This document shows positions 9,148 to 18,435 of a DNA stretch of 64,000 nt, one piece after another. Each line of letters starts with the position of its first letter. The stretch's first letter is position 1. The stretch covers positions 1 to 64,000 of the forward strand of contig CAWGOZ010000002.1 of NCBI GenBank assembly GCA_963824345.1. The letters are read 5' to 3'. The position numbers and the translations under genes are program-made. Under the pieces are notes generated by a model. It worked only from the letters and a program-made list of their open reading frames with translations. It did no database searches and was not told the DNA's origin. Source of the DNA: Palsa-89 sp963824345. Its GTDB lineage: Bacteria > Acidobacteriota > Terriglobia > Bryobacterales > Bryobacteraceae.

Positions 9148-10359
9148 TGCCAGCTAGAGTCCACGATCCGCTGCGCGAATTAGGCCCGGCGAACCGCGAA
9201 AGGATCTACAAGGGAAGTGCGTTGGCAGATGCCGGTGTATTGGAGTTCCGTTCATGCCGCCTGGGTTTTGACGCGCTACGCCGATGTCAGCGCAATCCTG
9301 CGGCATCCGGATTCGCTCACGTTGGACGTAATGCCGTTCCTGCAGTCGCTTTGTCGGCGCGGCAACCTGGACTTTGTCCAGCCTGGTTGGCTTCAGCTCC
9401 TCCCTTGCCTTGCTCACACGTCCGCCGCGCCACGAGGCTATCCGCCATCTGCTGGCCCACGCGCTCGGCGAAATACGGCGCATGAATCTACCGGAGCTAT
9501 TGGAACGGCGCGCGGATCTGCTTCTCGCATGCGGAGAGCGGGATGGCGCCATCGATCAGGCTGGCGGTTACGGGAGAGCACTGGCGCTTTTTGTCATCGG
9601 ATCTTTTCGGTGCGTTCCCAAGGACGATCTTCCAGGGCTGAGCGGAATGGCCGTGGATCTCATGGCAGTGTTCGAACGAATCCTGGCGTCCGTGAGTACG
9701 CTGAACAGGGTAGACCAGTCCGCCGCGGCGCTGATGGACTACTTTGCGCGTCTGATCGACTCGAGACGTCGAAACGCCACAGAGGACGGTGCAACGCTGC
9801 TGGTGCGTCTGGCCGGCGAACAGATGGAATGCAGCAACGAGCAACTGGCCGGCTGGTGCACATTGTTTTTCATCGCCGCGGATTCAATCACAGCTGCCGG
9901 CATATCGGAGGCGGTTCTCATGCTGTTGCAACGCCCGCTTGGCGCGCCCACCTCGCCGGCGATCCAGCTCGGGATCCACAAGCTGTCCGCGAGTTATTAC
10001 GATCGGCATCGCCTGTGCAGTATGTTGCACGGCAGTTGCGTGTCGATATCGCAGTAGCGGGCCAGCCTGTTCGAGCGGGGGAGGCGATTCTGCTGATGCT
10101 AGGCTCAGCCAATCGTGATCCGGCGGCCTTTCCTAATCCGGATGAGCCCGAGCTGGATCGGTTCGGAACGGAATCGCTGGTCTTCGCTCCCGGCCCGTAT
10201 CGCTGCATCGGCGCGCAGCTTGCTACGTACGAGGTAGAAGTTGCTGTCCGTAAGCTGCTGGAGAGACCCCGCATCCAGCTTGCTTCGGATCAGCCAGTAT
10301 GGACCGAACTCATGAACATTGCGCCGCTCAAGCGGCTGCCAGCACATTTCGTACCGTAG
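9147..10359 (+). pseudogene. Cytochrome P450, frameshifted copy
   Basis: This sequence aligns along its full length with the intact P450 at 10635-11843, but the reading frame changes three times. There is an extra base near 9207-9216 (after RERIY), an extra T near 9370 (GACTTTGTCC versus GATTTGTCC), and a missing C near 9945 (CGCCCGCT versus CGCCCCGCT). The heme loop FAPGPYRCIGAQLA and the ExxR motif survive, but the I-helix reads AADSITAA where the intact copy has AAEETTAT, losing the acid-Thr pair used in oxygen activation. That substitution suggests real decay and not only sequencing indels. Its start codon overlaps the FAAL stop by one base. Confidence 0.85.
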
Positions 10360-10365
10360 GGACCG

Positions 10366-10635
10366 ATGAGCACTGAAGAAAGATTATGGGAATGGGTTCG
10401 AGCTCATCTGGCCCAAGTGTTGGGGGTGGCGCCCGAAACGATCGCATCGGACAAAGGTCTGAGCGATTACGGGCTGGACTCGGTGGATGCGGTTCTCATG
10501 GCGGGCGAACTGGAAGAGGCTTTCGGCATCGAGATCGACCCGGCGAGTTTCATCGAGTGCGATTCATTCCAAGCGGTCATAGTTTTATTGGCTTCCTATA
10601 TCGACAAAGCGAAGGGACGCAAGGCAAGCTCGTGA
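10366..10635 (+). CDS. Acyl carrier protein
   Basis: An 89-residue stand-alone carrier protein. The 4'-phosphopantetheine site is Ser39 in DYGLDSVDAV, followed by the usual acidic recognition helix (ELEEAFGIEID). It starts seven bases after the decayed P450 and overlaps the next P450 by one base (TGATG). Its position between a FAAL and a P450 suggests that it carries the activated acyl group while the P450 oxidises it, a logic known for other carrier-bound P450 substrates. No phosphopantetheinyl transferase is encoded in the window, so the housekeeping enzyme would be used. Confidence 0.9.
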   Translation: MSTEERLWEWVRAHLAQVLGVAPETIASDKGLSDYGLDSVDAVLMAGELEEAFGIEIDPASFIECDSFQAVIVLLASYIDKAKGRKASS

Positions 10636-11843
10636 TGCCAGCCCACGATCCACTGCGCGAATTAGGCCCGGCGAACCGCGAAAGGATCTACGCGGAACTG
10701 CGTGAGCAGATGCCGGTCTACTGGAGTTCCGTGCATGCCGCTTGGATTTTGACGCGCTACGCCGATGTCAGCGCGATTCTGCGGCATCCAGACGCCCTAG
10801 CGCTGGACGTAATGCCGTTCCTGCAGTCGCTTTGTCGGCGCGGCAACCTGGATTTGTCCAACCTGTTTCGCTTCTGCTCCTCACTTTCGCTGTTGACACG
10901 TCCGCCGCGTCACGACGCCTTCCGCCGTCTGCTGGCGCAGTCGCTCAGTGGAATTCGGCGCCTGAATTTGCCCGACCTGCTGGAACAGCGCGCGGATCTG
11001 CTGCTCGCTTGCGGAGAGCGCGATGGCGCCATCGATCTGGCCGGCGGTTACGGGAGAGCGCTGGCGCTTTTTGTCATCGGCTCCTTTCTGGGCGTTCCCG
11101 AGGACGATCTTCCAGCGCTGAGCGGAATGGCCGTGGATCTCATGGCAGTCTTCGAGCGAATCCTGGCGTCCGTGAGTACGCTGAACAGGCTAGACAAGAG
11201 CGCTGCGGCGCTCATGGACTACTTTGAGCGTCTGATCGAATCGCGACGTCAAGAGCCAGCCGACGACGGAACATCGCTGCTGGTGCGCCTGGCCGACGAA
11301 CAGTTGGGATGCAGTGACGAGGAGCTGGCCGGATGCTGCACATTTTTTTTCATCGCCGCAGAGGAGACAACGGCGACCGCCATATCGGGGGCGGCCCTTA
11401 CGTTGCTGCAACGCCCCGCTTGGCGCGCGCACCTCGCCGGCGATCCTGCGCGGATTCCGCAAGCGGTCCGCGAACTTCTGCGATTGGTGTCGCCTGTGCA
11501 ATATGTGGCACGGCAGTTACGTGTCGAAATTGAAATCGCGGACCAGCTCATTAGCGCGGGCGATACGATTCTGCTGATGCTAGGCTCAGCCAATCGCGAT
11601 CCGGCGGCCTTTCCTAACCCGGATGAGCCCGACCTGGACCGGTCAGGACCGGAATCGCTGGTCTTCGCCCCCGGGCCCTATCGCTGCATCGGCGCGCAGC
11701 TTGCGACATTCGAGGTTGAAGTTGCCGTCCGTAAGTTGCTGGAGAGGCCCCGCATCCAGCTTTCTCCGTATCCGCCGACTTGGTCGGAACGCATGAACAT
11801 TGCGCCGCTCAAACGACTGCCGGCTTATTTCGTAAGCTCGTGA
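10635..11843 (+). CDS. Cytochrome P450
   Basis: A 402-residue soluble bacterial P450. ATG 10635 overlaps the ACP stop. The I-helix motif AAEETTATA lies near 241-249, the ExxR pair is Glu280-Arg283 (RELLR), and the heme-thiolate Cys351 lies in FAPGPYRCIGAQLA. All key residues are present, so it should be active. It would hydroxylate or otherwise oxidise a substrate, most plausibly the acyl-ACP made by its neighbours (inference). It arose with the damaged copy at 9147-10359 by duplication around the ACP gene. Redox partners are not encoded nearby. Confidence 0.9.
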   Translation: MPAHDPLRELGPANRERIYAELREQMPVYWSSVHAAWILTRYADVSAILRHPDALALDVMPFLQSLCRRGNLDLSNLFRFCSSLSLLTRPPRHDAFRRLLAQSLSGIRRLNLPDLLEQRADLLLACGERDGAIDLAGGYGRALALFVIGSFLGVPEDDLPALSGMAVDLMAVFERILASVSTLNRLDKSAAALMDYFERLIESRRQEPADDGTSLLVRLADEQLGCSDEELAGCCTFFFIAAEETTATAISGAALTLLQRPAWRAHLAGDPARIPQAVRELLRLVSPVQYVARQLRVEIEIADQLISAGDTILLMLGSANRDPAAFPNPDEPDLDRSGPESLVFAPGPYRCIGAQLATFEVEVAVRKLLERPRIQLSPYPPTWSERMNIAPLKRLPAYFVSS

Positions 11844-12724
11844 TCGTCGTCTATCAAATGGCCAAAGTGGCCTCCCGGAGCTGGGTTGAGGCAGCCAATC
11901 TTGCCGCGCCAACGAAAGGCTCGCTCGCTATTCACTGCCATTATGCGGCGCCCCGTAATCGAGAACGCATTGAGGCTGTGTTCGGCTGGCCGGCGGCACA
12001 GCAAACCATTGCCAATATGTATCTACCCAGGAATCTTCTGCGCGTGGGGGCGTCGGTCTGGGAACAGATCGAGTCGGCGCGGCGGAGGCAAGAAAGAATT
12101 CGGGTGGTCTCGGGGATGCGCGACCCCGTGGCTCGATCCATCTCTCTCATCGTTTTTATGTCAGATTTTTACGGCCACGTTTCCCGCCCGCTTAGCCCTC
12201 GTACCGTTGTGTCCGCTGAATTTGTTGTTGCCTGGTTGCAGGAAAATTGGAGATTAGTACTGGAGAACAAAGAGCCCGGCCAGACCTTCGAATGGCTATT
12301 ATGGTATCTAACAGACGGATTCCGGAGTTGGTTTGCCGGCGAGTTGGGCGCTACTTTCGGGGTTAACGTCATGGACGGAACATTTCACAGGCGAGACGCG
12401 GCGCAACGAATGCGCGCCCCAGAAGCGGACATTCTCATCTACCGCGTCGAGGATATGCTGCCCGAGGCGCCTCGCTATGGTCGCTTGTTGGCGGAAGCAA
12501 ACACGTTTCTGGAGACCACGCTTACGTCATTTCCGAAAGTGAATTCCAGCTCCCAGCGGCGATCGCGCGAACTCTCCGCGGAGGTGCGGCGCAAATTCTG
12601 GCTGCCGGCCGATATGCTCGACGCGATTTACAGCGAGCCTGTGGTGCAACACTTCTACGATTGCGACGAGATCCTGGCCTTCAAGAAACTATGGAGCGCG
12701 TCAAGGTTGAAGTGCCGGTGTTGA
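11840..12724 (+). CDS. Capsular-polysaccharide-type sulfotransferase-like protein
   Basis: A 294-residue protein. GTG 11840 overlaps the P450 stop by four bases (GTGA), which fixes the start better than upstream codons inside the P450. The N-terminus (VVYQMAKVASRSW) resembles the nucleotide-binding loop of the putative capsular polysaccharide synthesis/sulfotransferase group (NKWYS-like, PF10364). The segment VVSGMRDPVARSIS fits the 3'-phosphate-binding part of sulfotransferases. It presumably acts on a glycan or on the acyl product of the operon. The family assignment is by motif only. Confidence 0.6.
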   Translation: MIVVYQMAKVASRSWVEAANLAAPTKGSLAIHCHYAAPRNRERIEAVFGWPAAQQTIANMYLPRNLLRVGASVWEQIESARRRQERIRVVSGMRDPVARSISLIVFMSDFYGHVSRPLSPRTVVSAEFVVAWLQENWRLVLENKEPGQTFEWLLWYLTDGFRSWFAGELGATFGVNVMDGTFHRRDAAQRMRAPEADILIYRVEDMLPEAPRYGRLLAEANTFLETTLTSFPKVNSSSQRRSRELSAEVRRKFWLPADMLDAIYSEPVVQHFYDCDEILAFKKLWSASRLKCRC

Positions 12725-12736
12725 TACGCTTAGAAA

Positions 12737-14536
12737 GTGCCCACCAAGAAGACACAGGATCGAACGGCGGCCCTGAAGAACGCACCCCCGGACGGCTTCG
12801 AAGCCGCCACCGCGCGTCCAAACCCGAACTTCTCGCCCGCTGACGTGATCTTCGACATCGCGAAGCAGTTTGACGATCAGTCGGGCGCGGGCGTCATTGG
12901 GCGAGAGCTGTTGCGGGCGGGCCCGGTGTACGGCCCCGTAGAAGCTGCCCGATCCTCCGGCGTCCTTATGGAAGCGGGCCTGGTCGATGAGGCCGAAGCC
13001 TTGTTTCATGCCATGGTGCAATCGTTTCCCCGGCATCCGGGCGGCTTAGTTGGTTTGGCGCAGGTAACAATGCGGCGCAAAGATTGGCCCGATGCGTTGC
13101 AGCGCTGGGACAGCATTCTGAAGTCTTTTGAAGGGCGCCGCAACGCGTTTTGGTTGAGCGCGCGCGCGGTGGTTCTCTTCGAACTCGGTCGCGCGCAGGA
13201 AGCTGTTGAGATCTGCGACGAATTAATCCACGATTTTCCGGACCAGCCCGCGGGATATGTCGGTCTGGCGCGACTCGCCCTCCGGCAGTGTTTTTGGCAG
13301 GAAGCATTGATCCGCTGCGATGAGATCCTAGCGAGATTTGGCGATCAGGCCGGCACCGATAGCTGGAGTGTGATGCGTGCCAACGCGCTGCTGGAACTTG
13401 GCCGGGCCGACGAAGCTGAAGCGATTCTTCGAGACATCGCCGCCAGGGCCCCGGGCTCGCTGAGCGCCCTCACGCGCTTACTTCAGGTGTACATGACCAC
13501 GGGCCGGCCGGAGGCCGCGTGGAGAGCTCTCGACTCCAGCCCCTTTGGGAGACTCGAAAGTTCGTCGCTGGTCGAACGGCGCTTCGATATTCTTATCAGG
13601 CTCAAGCGTTTTGACGAGGCGGATGCGTATTTTGCGCGGGTGCTCGGTTGCGCCCGTCGGCCCGATATGCTCGGCAGTCTCTTCGCCTTTGTTCCGGCCC
13701 TCTACGAAGGACATGAACGCCAGCGAATTTGGCGTGTCCTTCTGGAGCGCGCCACGGGAACCCGGAGTTCCTCGGAAGGCCTGGATCGGGTTTCATTGGG
13801 CGTCCTGACTGCGCGGATTCAGCTGGCCCTTCGGGATCTGGGCGGCGTCGGCCGCACGATGCAGCATCTCGCGGAATGCCCGCATCTCGGCGAGCATGGA
13901 GAGGCCTTGCGACGCGTGGCGGCTGTGTTGAGCAGTCCGAAATATCCGGACTATGAAAAACCGAAGATTTTTGGAATTGGCCTGTCCAAAACGGGAACCA
14001 CCACGCTGGCCGCCGCATTGATGTTGCTCGGCTTCAGTACCCTCGATTGGTCCAATCCGCTCACTCGGGAATTAATTTCGGACGACGATCTTCCCAATTT
14101 CGACGCTTTTACGGATATACCGGTGAGTGTAAGGTTTGAGTATTTTTATTATCTCTACCCCAATTCAAAATTCATCCTCACTGTCCGGCCTTTTGATAGC
14201 TGGGTTAAGTCCATATCCAGCCATTGGCACAGAAATCTTGGAATGTCCGATTTTGATCGGAGCAAGGCGGCCATGGAAGAGCCGAGAGCGTTTCACTATG
14301 GGACCCAGTTCCGTGACATTTGTCGCAGTCTGTACTTCAACTATGAGAATTACCGCGAAGCGTTCGAGGCGCACGGTCGGCGAGTGCGGCGATTCTTTCG
14401 GGACAAGCCGGCGGACCGCTTTCTGGAGCTGAACATTTTCGGCGGCGACGGCTGGCCAAAACTATGTGCGTTCGTCGGCCGGGAGGCGCCTTCGGCGCCA
14501 TTTCCATGGCGGAACCGGAAGCCTGCCGGCCCGTAA
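12737..14536 (+). CDS. TPR-repeat protein with C-terminal sulfotransferase domain (paralogue)
   Basis: A 599-residue paralogue of the protein at 3221-5164, collinear over its full length and very similar. TPR-like repeats fill about residues 45-390, and a sulfotransferase domain follows with GLSKTGTTTL near 414, TVRPFDSWVKS and a conserved C-terminal segment (KPADRFLELNIFGGDGWP). GTG 12737 lies 12 bases after the preceding gene, so it is probably the last gene of that operon. It ends convergently, five bases from the end of the minus-strand sulfotransferase. Two copies may act on different acceptor positions or may be a recent duplication. Confidence 0.8.
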   Translation: MPTKKTQDRTAALKNAPPDGFEAATARPNPNFSPADVIFDIAKQFDDQSGAGVIGRELLRAGPVYGPVEAARSSGVLMEAGLVDEAEALFHAMVQSFPRHPGGLVGLAQVTMRRKDWPDALQRWDSILKSFEGRRNAFWLSARAVVLFELGRAQEAVEICDELIHDFPDQPAGYVGLARLALRQCFWQEALIRCDEILARFGDQAGTDSWSVMRANALLELGRADEAEAILRDIAARAPGSLSALTRLLQVYMTTGRPEAAWRALDSSPFGRLESSSLVERRFDILIRLKRFDEADAYFARVLGCARRPDMLGSLFAFVPALYEGHERQRIWRVLLERATGTRSSSEGLDRVSLGVLTARIQLALRDLGGVGRTMQHLAECPHLGEHGEALRRVAAVLSSPKYPDYEKPKIFGIGLSKTGTTTLAAALMLLGFSTLDWSNPLTRELISDDDLPNFDAFTDIPVSVRFEYFYYLYPNSKFILTVRPFDSWVKSISSHWHRNLGMSDFDRSKAAMEEPRAFHYGTQFRDICRSLYFNYENYREAFEAHGRRVRRFFRDKPADRFLELNIFGGDGWPKLCAFVGREAPSAPFPWRNRKPAGP

Positions 14537-14541
14537 CGAAC

Positions 14542-15339
14542 TCAAGGAGCCGCAGACTTCCGATAGGTGCGGTCCAACGTATATCCGAAACACTCCATCT
14601 CCTGGCCGCACACCATCAAGAATTCGTTGACCTCCCTGTCGGTCCAACCCACGTCTTGGAGCGACGTGACGTTATCGGCCGTTCCGGGGGCGGTCTGTTG
14701 CGGACGCAGTGTCACGAAAACGCGCGTCATCCGGGCTTGCGCGGAGGCATCCAGCGAGAGTAAGGGCGCAATCTCGGCAGCCACCGCGTCCGGATTTTCG
14801 ATCAGGTCGCGTTGATCGATCTCGCGGTAACGCCAGGGCTCCAACTGCCCTCGCATTGCGCGCCAAGCCGACATGTTCAATGCCCAATCGCGGCAGTGGT
14901 AACTGAAATCGCGTTGGGGAAATTTGTTCATGCGGGACAGAATATTTTCGATGCCCCGCCGCTTCGCGAAAATAATGCGGCAATCGGGCCAAAGAGAGAT
15001 CAGGTCTGGTAACACCAGGATGGTGGGTGGGTTGCAGGTCTTGTCAACCCAGGGGTGCTCGGGATTCAACGCTTCGATCGTTTGCTTGAGCGCTTGCAGG
15101 ATGCAACCGTAAAGCGCCTGCGGCCGCACGTGCGCCGTAAGCACTTTGGGGTTGTCCGTACCGAACGAGCGGAAATGGGCGTCCACCTGATCCCGGAGCG
15201 GTTGCAGGAGTCCCAGGAGATTGCCCTCGCGGAAGCCTTTCAGACCGGCGGCAAAAGCGGCATCCACCAGAACACTCGTCCCGGAGCGCGGCGATCCGAC
15301 GATGAAGAGCGGACCGGCGGATTGTCCGTCAATGCTCAT
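14542..15339 (-). CDS. Sulfotransferase-family protein
   Basis: A 265-residue protein with an N-terminal PAPS-binding loop GSPRSGTSVL (residues about 15-24) and a segment CRIIFAKRRGIENILSRM consistent with the 3'-phosphate site. It is unlike the TPR-fused sulfotransferases and belongs to the general Sulfotransfer_3 type. The start ATG 15339 overlaps the 3' end of the upstream GT4 gene by 11 bases. It is the last gene of a three-gene minus-strand operon (GT2, GT4, sulfotransferase), which suggests that a sugar added by the operon is sulfated. Confidence 0.8.
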   Translation of the reverse strand: MSIDGQSAGPLFIVGSPRSGTSVLVDAAFAAGLKGFREGNLLGLLQPLRDQVDAHFRSFGTDNPKVLTAHVRPQALYGCILQALKQTIEALNPEHPWVDKTCNPPTILVLPDLISLWPDCRIIFAKRRGIENILSRMNKFPQRDFSYHCRDWALNMSAWRAMRGQLEPWRYREIDQRDLIENPDAVAAEIAPLLSLDASAQARMTRVFVTLRPQQTAPGTADNVTSLQDVGWTDREVNEFLMVCGQEMECFGYTLDRTYRKSAAP

Positions 15340-16657
15340 ACAGCACTCTGTAGTTCTTCACAACGTCCGCGCGCGAGGGCGATTGGGGCGCCGCCGCGGA
15401 GAGCTTCTGCCATAGGCCGGGCTCGGTGGCGGCGCGGTGCATGACGGCTGCCAGGGCACGAGGATCGCTCATTTGAAACTGCAGGCCGTTGACGTTGTGC
15501 TGGACGCGCTCTGCCATGGCTCCGACATTCGAACAGATGACCGGGCGTTTGAACATCCAGGCTTCGGAGATGACGAGGACGAAGGTCTCCCACCAGATAG
15601 AAGGAACCAGGCACCAGTCGATCCGCAGCATGCGGGACTCGATTTGGTCCACATGATAGGCGCCGTTATTGAAAACGTTTTGCTGCGGCCCAGGCCGCTG
15701 CGACTCCGCTGCGAGAAAGGTCTCGATCTCATCCCGCACCGGGCCGGTGGCGTACTGAATGTTGTCCCCGTTAAGCTCGACCCTGAAGTCGGTGAACCCG
15801 CCGGCGCGTAGAATGTCGACGGCCCGCAAGAGGATGTGCACCCCCTTGGCATCCACGAACTGGCCGAAAAAGCCAAACCGGTTCTTTGGTCCTTCCAGGG
15901 GGGCCGGCAATATAGCGTGGGACTTGTTGCTCTCGCCGTTCGGCACGAAGAAAATCTTGTTGGGGTCGATGCCCCAAGCGACATGCTGGGCGATCTGGAA
16001 GCGGCCGACGCAGGCATAGCGGTCGACCACGCTTAAGTGGCGCGAGAACCACATCTTGCGCATCAGAAAATGGTCGGGCGATTGGTGCGGCAAACACTGG
16101 TGGCAGCGAACCGGCGACGGCTCCGTGCAGAGGGATCCGTCGGTAAGACGCACCATATGTCCGCGCGCGTCGCACATGGTGAGAAATTCATGAAACGTGA
16201 AGACGATGCGGCATTGCGGCAGCACGGTTCGCGTGAGCGTCAACATATCAATTCCCAGCAGCATGAAATGATGGAAATGGACCACGTCGGGACGAACGGT
16301 ATCGAGCAGATCGGCGAAAGCGGCGATGTGGCGCGGCAACGTCGTCCGATGCCAGAGGTGATCGTAATCCGCCGAAAGATACAGGAACTCATTCTCGCGG
16401 CCGTCGAAGCCCGTGATGCACGCGCCATGCTTGTAAAGAGCCGGGTAGCTGTCGTCGGTCGCCGCAAGAAAGAACGGTTCCACATCCGCTTCTTTTTTGA
16501 GTCCCTGGAACAGTTCGTAGGAGCATTGCTGGGCGCCCCCGCGCATTAGTTCCGGGTGGTAATGGCTGATGAGCAGAACCCTTATTTTCCGCTCGGCCGG
16601 CGTCCGTCCCTTCTGCGTCTGCTTTGAAGCGCGATTAGAGGCCATTGGGGGCTTCAT
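15329..16657 (-). CDS. Glycosyltransferase, GT4 family
   Basis: A 442-residue GT-B-fold retaining glycosyltransferase. The N-terminal domain shows the GGAQQCSYEL acceptor-side loop and VDVVHFHH-type strand (PDVVHFHHFMLLG). The C-terminal domain has FFGQFVDAKGVHILLRA and the catalytic/donor region SIWWETFVLVISEAWMFKRPVICSNVGAMAE, matching the E-x7-E of GT4 enzymes. It starts at ATG 16657, overlapping the previous gene by four bases (ATGA). No membrane segment is evident, so it would act at the cytoplasmic face of the membrane. Confidence 0.85.
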   Translation of the reverse strand: MKPPMASNRASKQTQKGRTPAERKIRVLLISHYHPELMRGGAQQCSYELFQGLKKEADVEPFFLAATDDSYPALYKHGACITGFDGRENEFLYLSADYDHLWHRTTLPRHIAAFADLLDTVRPDVVHFHHFMLLGIDMLTLTRTVLPQCRIVFTFHEFLTMCDARGHMVRLTDGSLCTEPSPVRCHQCLPHQSPDHFLMRKMWFSRHLSVVDRYACVGRFQIAQHVAWGIDPNKIFFVPNGESNKSHAILPAPLEGPKNRFGFFGQFVDAKGVHILLRAVDILRAGGFTDFRVELNGDNIQYATGPVRDEIETFLAAESQRPGPQQNVFNNGAYHVDQIESRMLRIDWCLVPSIWWETFVLVISEAWMFKRPVICSNVGAMAERVQHNVNGLQFQMSDPRALAAVMHRAATEPGLWQKLSAAAPQSPSRADVVKNYRVLYEH

Positions 16658-18282
16658 TGCGCGAAGCGCGTTGGCGATCTTCCGTCGAGTTCGGTCCTCA
16701 CCAACTCACCCCATTTGTCCGTGAAACGCCACCGATTGACCAGCCGAGCGGCGTGGTGTATCGGTAGAGAGCGTTTCGAGCCAAGGGATTCGAGGTGCCA
16801 GAACGGAATGTTGTGGAGCCATGCGGGCGTCCCGGCTACGAGGCTCCTCAGGCACAAATCAACGTCTTCGTAATGGCCGAAAATATATTCCGGCGAAAAC
16901 CCGCCGAGCCGCTCGAACCATTCGCGTTCGACCGACATAAACGCCCCGGTTACCGCGGGCACCGGCCGCGCGGCAATATATTGAGCCGTTTCGGGCGGCG
17001 CGCCTTTCCCGTAATGTTCGACCCGCAGAATCTCGCGGCGAATAACGCGCCCGTTTTGGATTGCGCACCCGCCGGCAATGTCGATATACATACCCCCATG
17101 CATCAGCGATCCGTCGCCATAATAAAGCGGCACACCAAACAGAGCAGTTTGGGTTGCAGGCAGTGCCTGCACCATTTCCGCGTGAACACGGGGCCAGGCT
17201 CGTTCGCGCGGCAGCACGTCGGGGTTGAGAAACAGGATGCGATCGCTCTCCGCCGCCGCGGCCGCAACATTGTTGGCGACTCCAAAGCCAGCATTCCCGG
17301 GAAGGAGAACAAGCGTTATCGCGACGCGGTACATTCGGCTGGCAATCTCCGCATCCTTAACAAGCGTGTCGTTGAGCTCCGGGCTGTTCGAAACGTAGAT
17401 GAATTCGTATTGGTCGTAGCCGGGGCACTGCGAAAACAGCGCGGCCTGCAGTATCAGGAAATCTGCCTTGCCATAGAGCACCACCACGACGGACGCTAGA
17501 TACCGGCCCCGTCGCGCGCCAAACCGCGCATGGTAGGCGCCCTGGGCGATCTGTTTCACGAGCGCGGCGTTCAAACCAATCAGACTCTCCCCCAGACCCT
17601 TGTCGAGCTGAAGAAACGTTTCAGTCTCGGGGTCGCCGAAATACTGCGCGTTGGCAAGCGCGCGAAGAGCGTCGTCGCGAAATTCATCCTGACTGGCCGC
17701 GGCTGGTGGAACGCTGAAGGAACCGCGTTCCTTTCCGGCCGTGATCCACACTTCGACAGTGCCATGGTCGGCCGGGGGGTGCTCCATGTTCATCAATGCC
17801 CAGAAGCCTAGCAGACCGCGCCCGACCGCCGGCTCAGCCTTCTCGGCATCGCTGCGCCGGCAACGCGCTATGTTCCTGGTGACTCCAACCAGATCGTTGT
17901 TCTGACGCAGAACGATCTGGCTCAGTGGGGCTTCGTCGGAGTCGAATATCCAACCGGAAACTAAGCATTCTCCGGTATTACTGACCAAAACGCGGTCCGC
18001 GGCGCCGGGAGGGAAAGTTGGGGTGCAGCCGCTGACGGCACGGATATAGCGTTTGTCAGCTAGGCGATTTTCCGGCGCGCCATGCACGCGGTAATGATGC
18101 AAAGCGGAGGTCCACTCGCCCGATTTGATCGCCGTTGCGATATCGGGAAAGGCTTCGAGATAGGCAGACTCATCGAAACCCTCCGGAGCGGGATCTTGGG
18201 TGTCGGTAGACGGCGGGGAAGAAAAGGGCTCAAGTACTTTGAACGCCGTCTCGTCTTTGGCCACTAACGGATCATATCGCAT
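16654..18282 (-). CDS. GT2 glycosyltransferase with PDV repeat and beta-sandwich-like module
   Basis: A 542-residue modular protein, first gene of the minus-strand operon. About residues 34-75 hold one PDV repeat (EGFDESAYLEAFPDI...HHYRVHGAPENR). About 90-190 form a module (VSGWIFDS...CRRSDAEKAEP...GLLGFWALM) like the RPDV modules of two other glycosyltransferases here. About 255-520 are a GT2 (GT-A) domain with VVVVLYGKADF, NAGFGVANNVAAAAAESDRILFLNPDV, a TGAFMSVERE acceptor segment and GHYEDVDLCLR. The start ATG 18282 faces the divergent gene at 18436, so 18283-18435 must hold both promoters. Confidence 0.85.
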   Translation of the reverse strand: MRYDPLVAKDETAFKVLEPFSSPPSTDTQDPAPEGFDESAYLEAFPDIATAIKSGEWTSALHHYRVHGAPENRLADKRYIRAVSGCTPTFPPGAADRVLVSNTGECLVSGWIFDSDEAPLSQIVLRQNNDLVGVTRNIARCRRSDAEKAEPAVGRGLLGFWALMNMEHPPADHGTVEVWITAGKERGSFSVPPAAASQDEFRDDALRALANAQYFGDPETETFLQLDKGLGESLIGLNAALVKQIAQGAYHARFGARRGRYLASVVVVLYGKADFLILQAALFSQCPGYDQYEFIYVSNSPELNDTLVKDAEIASRMYRVAITLVLLPGNAGFGVANNVAAAAAESDRILFLNPDVLPRERAWPRVHAEMVQALPATQTALFGVPLYYGDGSLMHGGMYIDIAGGCAIQNGRVIRREILRVEHYGKGAPPETAQYIAARPVPAVTGAFMSVEREWFERLGGFSPEYIFGHYEDVDLCLRSLVAGTPAWLHNIPFWHLESLGSKRSLPIHHAARLVNRWRFTDKWGELVRTELDGRSPTRFAQ

Positions 18283-18435
18283 TCGACTGAAGCTAGGACG
18301 GCCAGTTGCGACTTACGTCTCCAGCCTCGCCGGGCCGACCGGAATGCGGTAGGTCGACACCGAACCACCGGTTGTGCCCGCAATTCCGTGCAATCGACGC
18401 GGCTGGTGTTATACTTTCCGTAATTTGAGGCTCGA

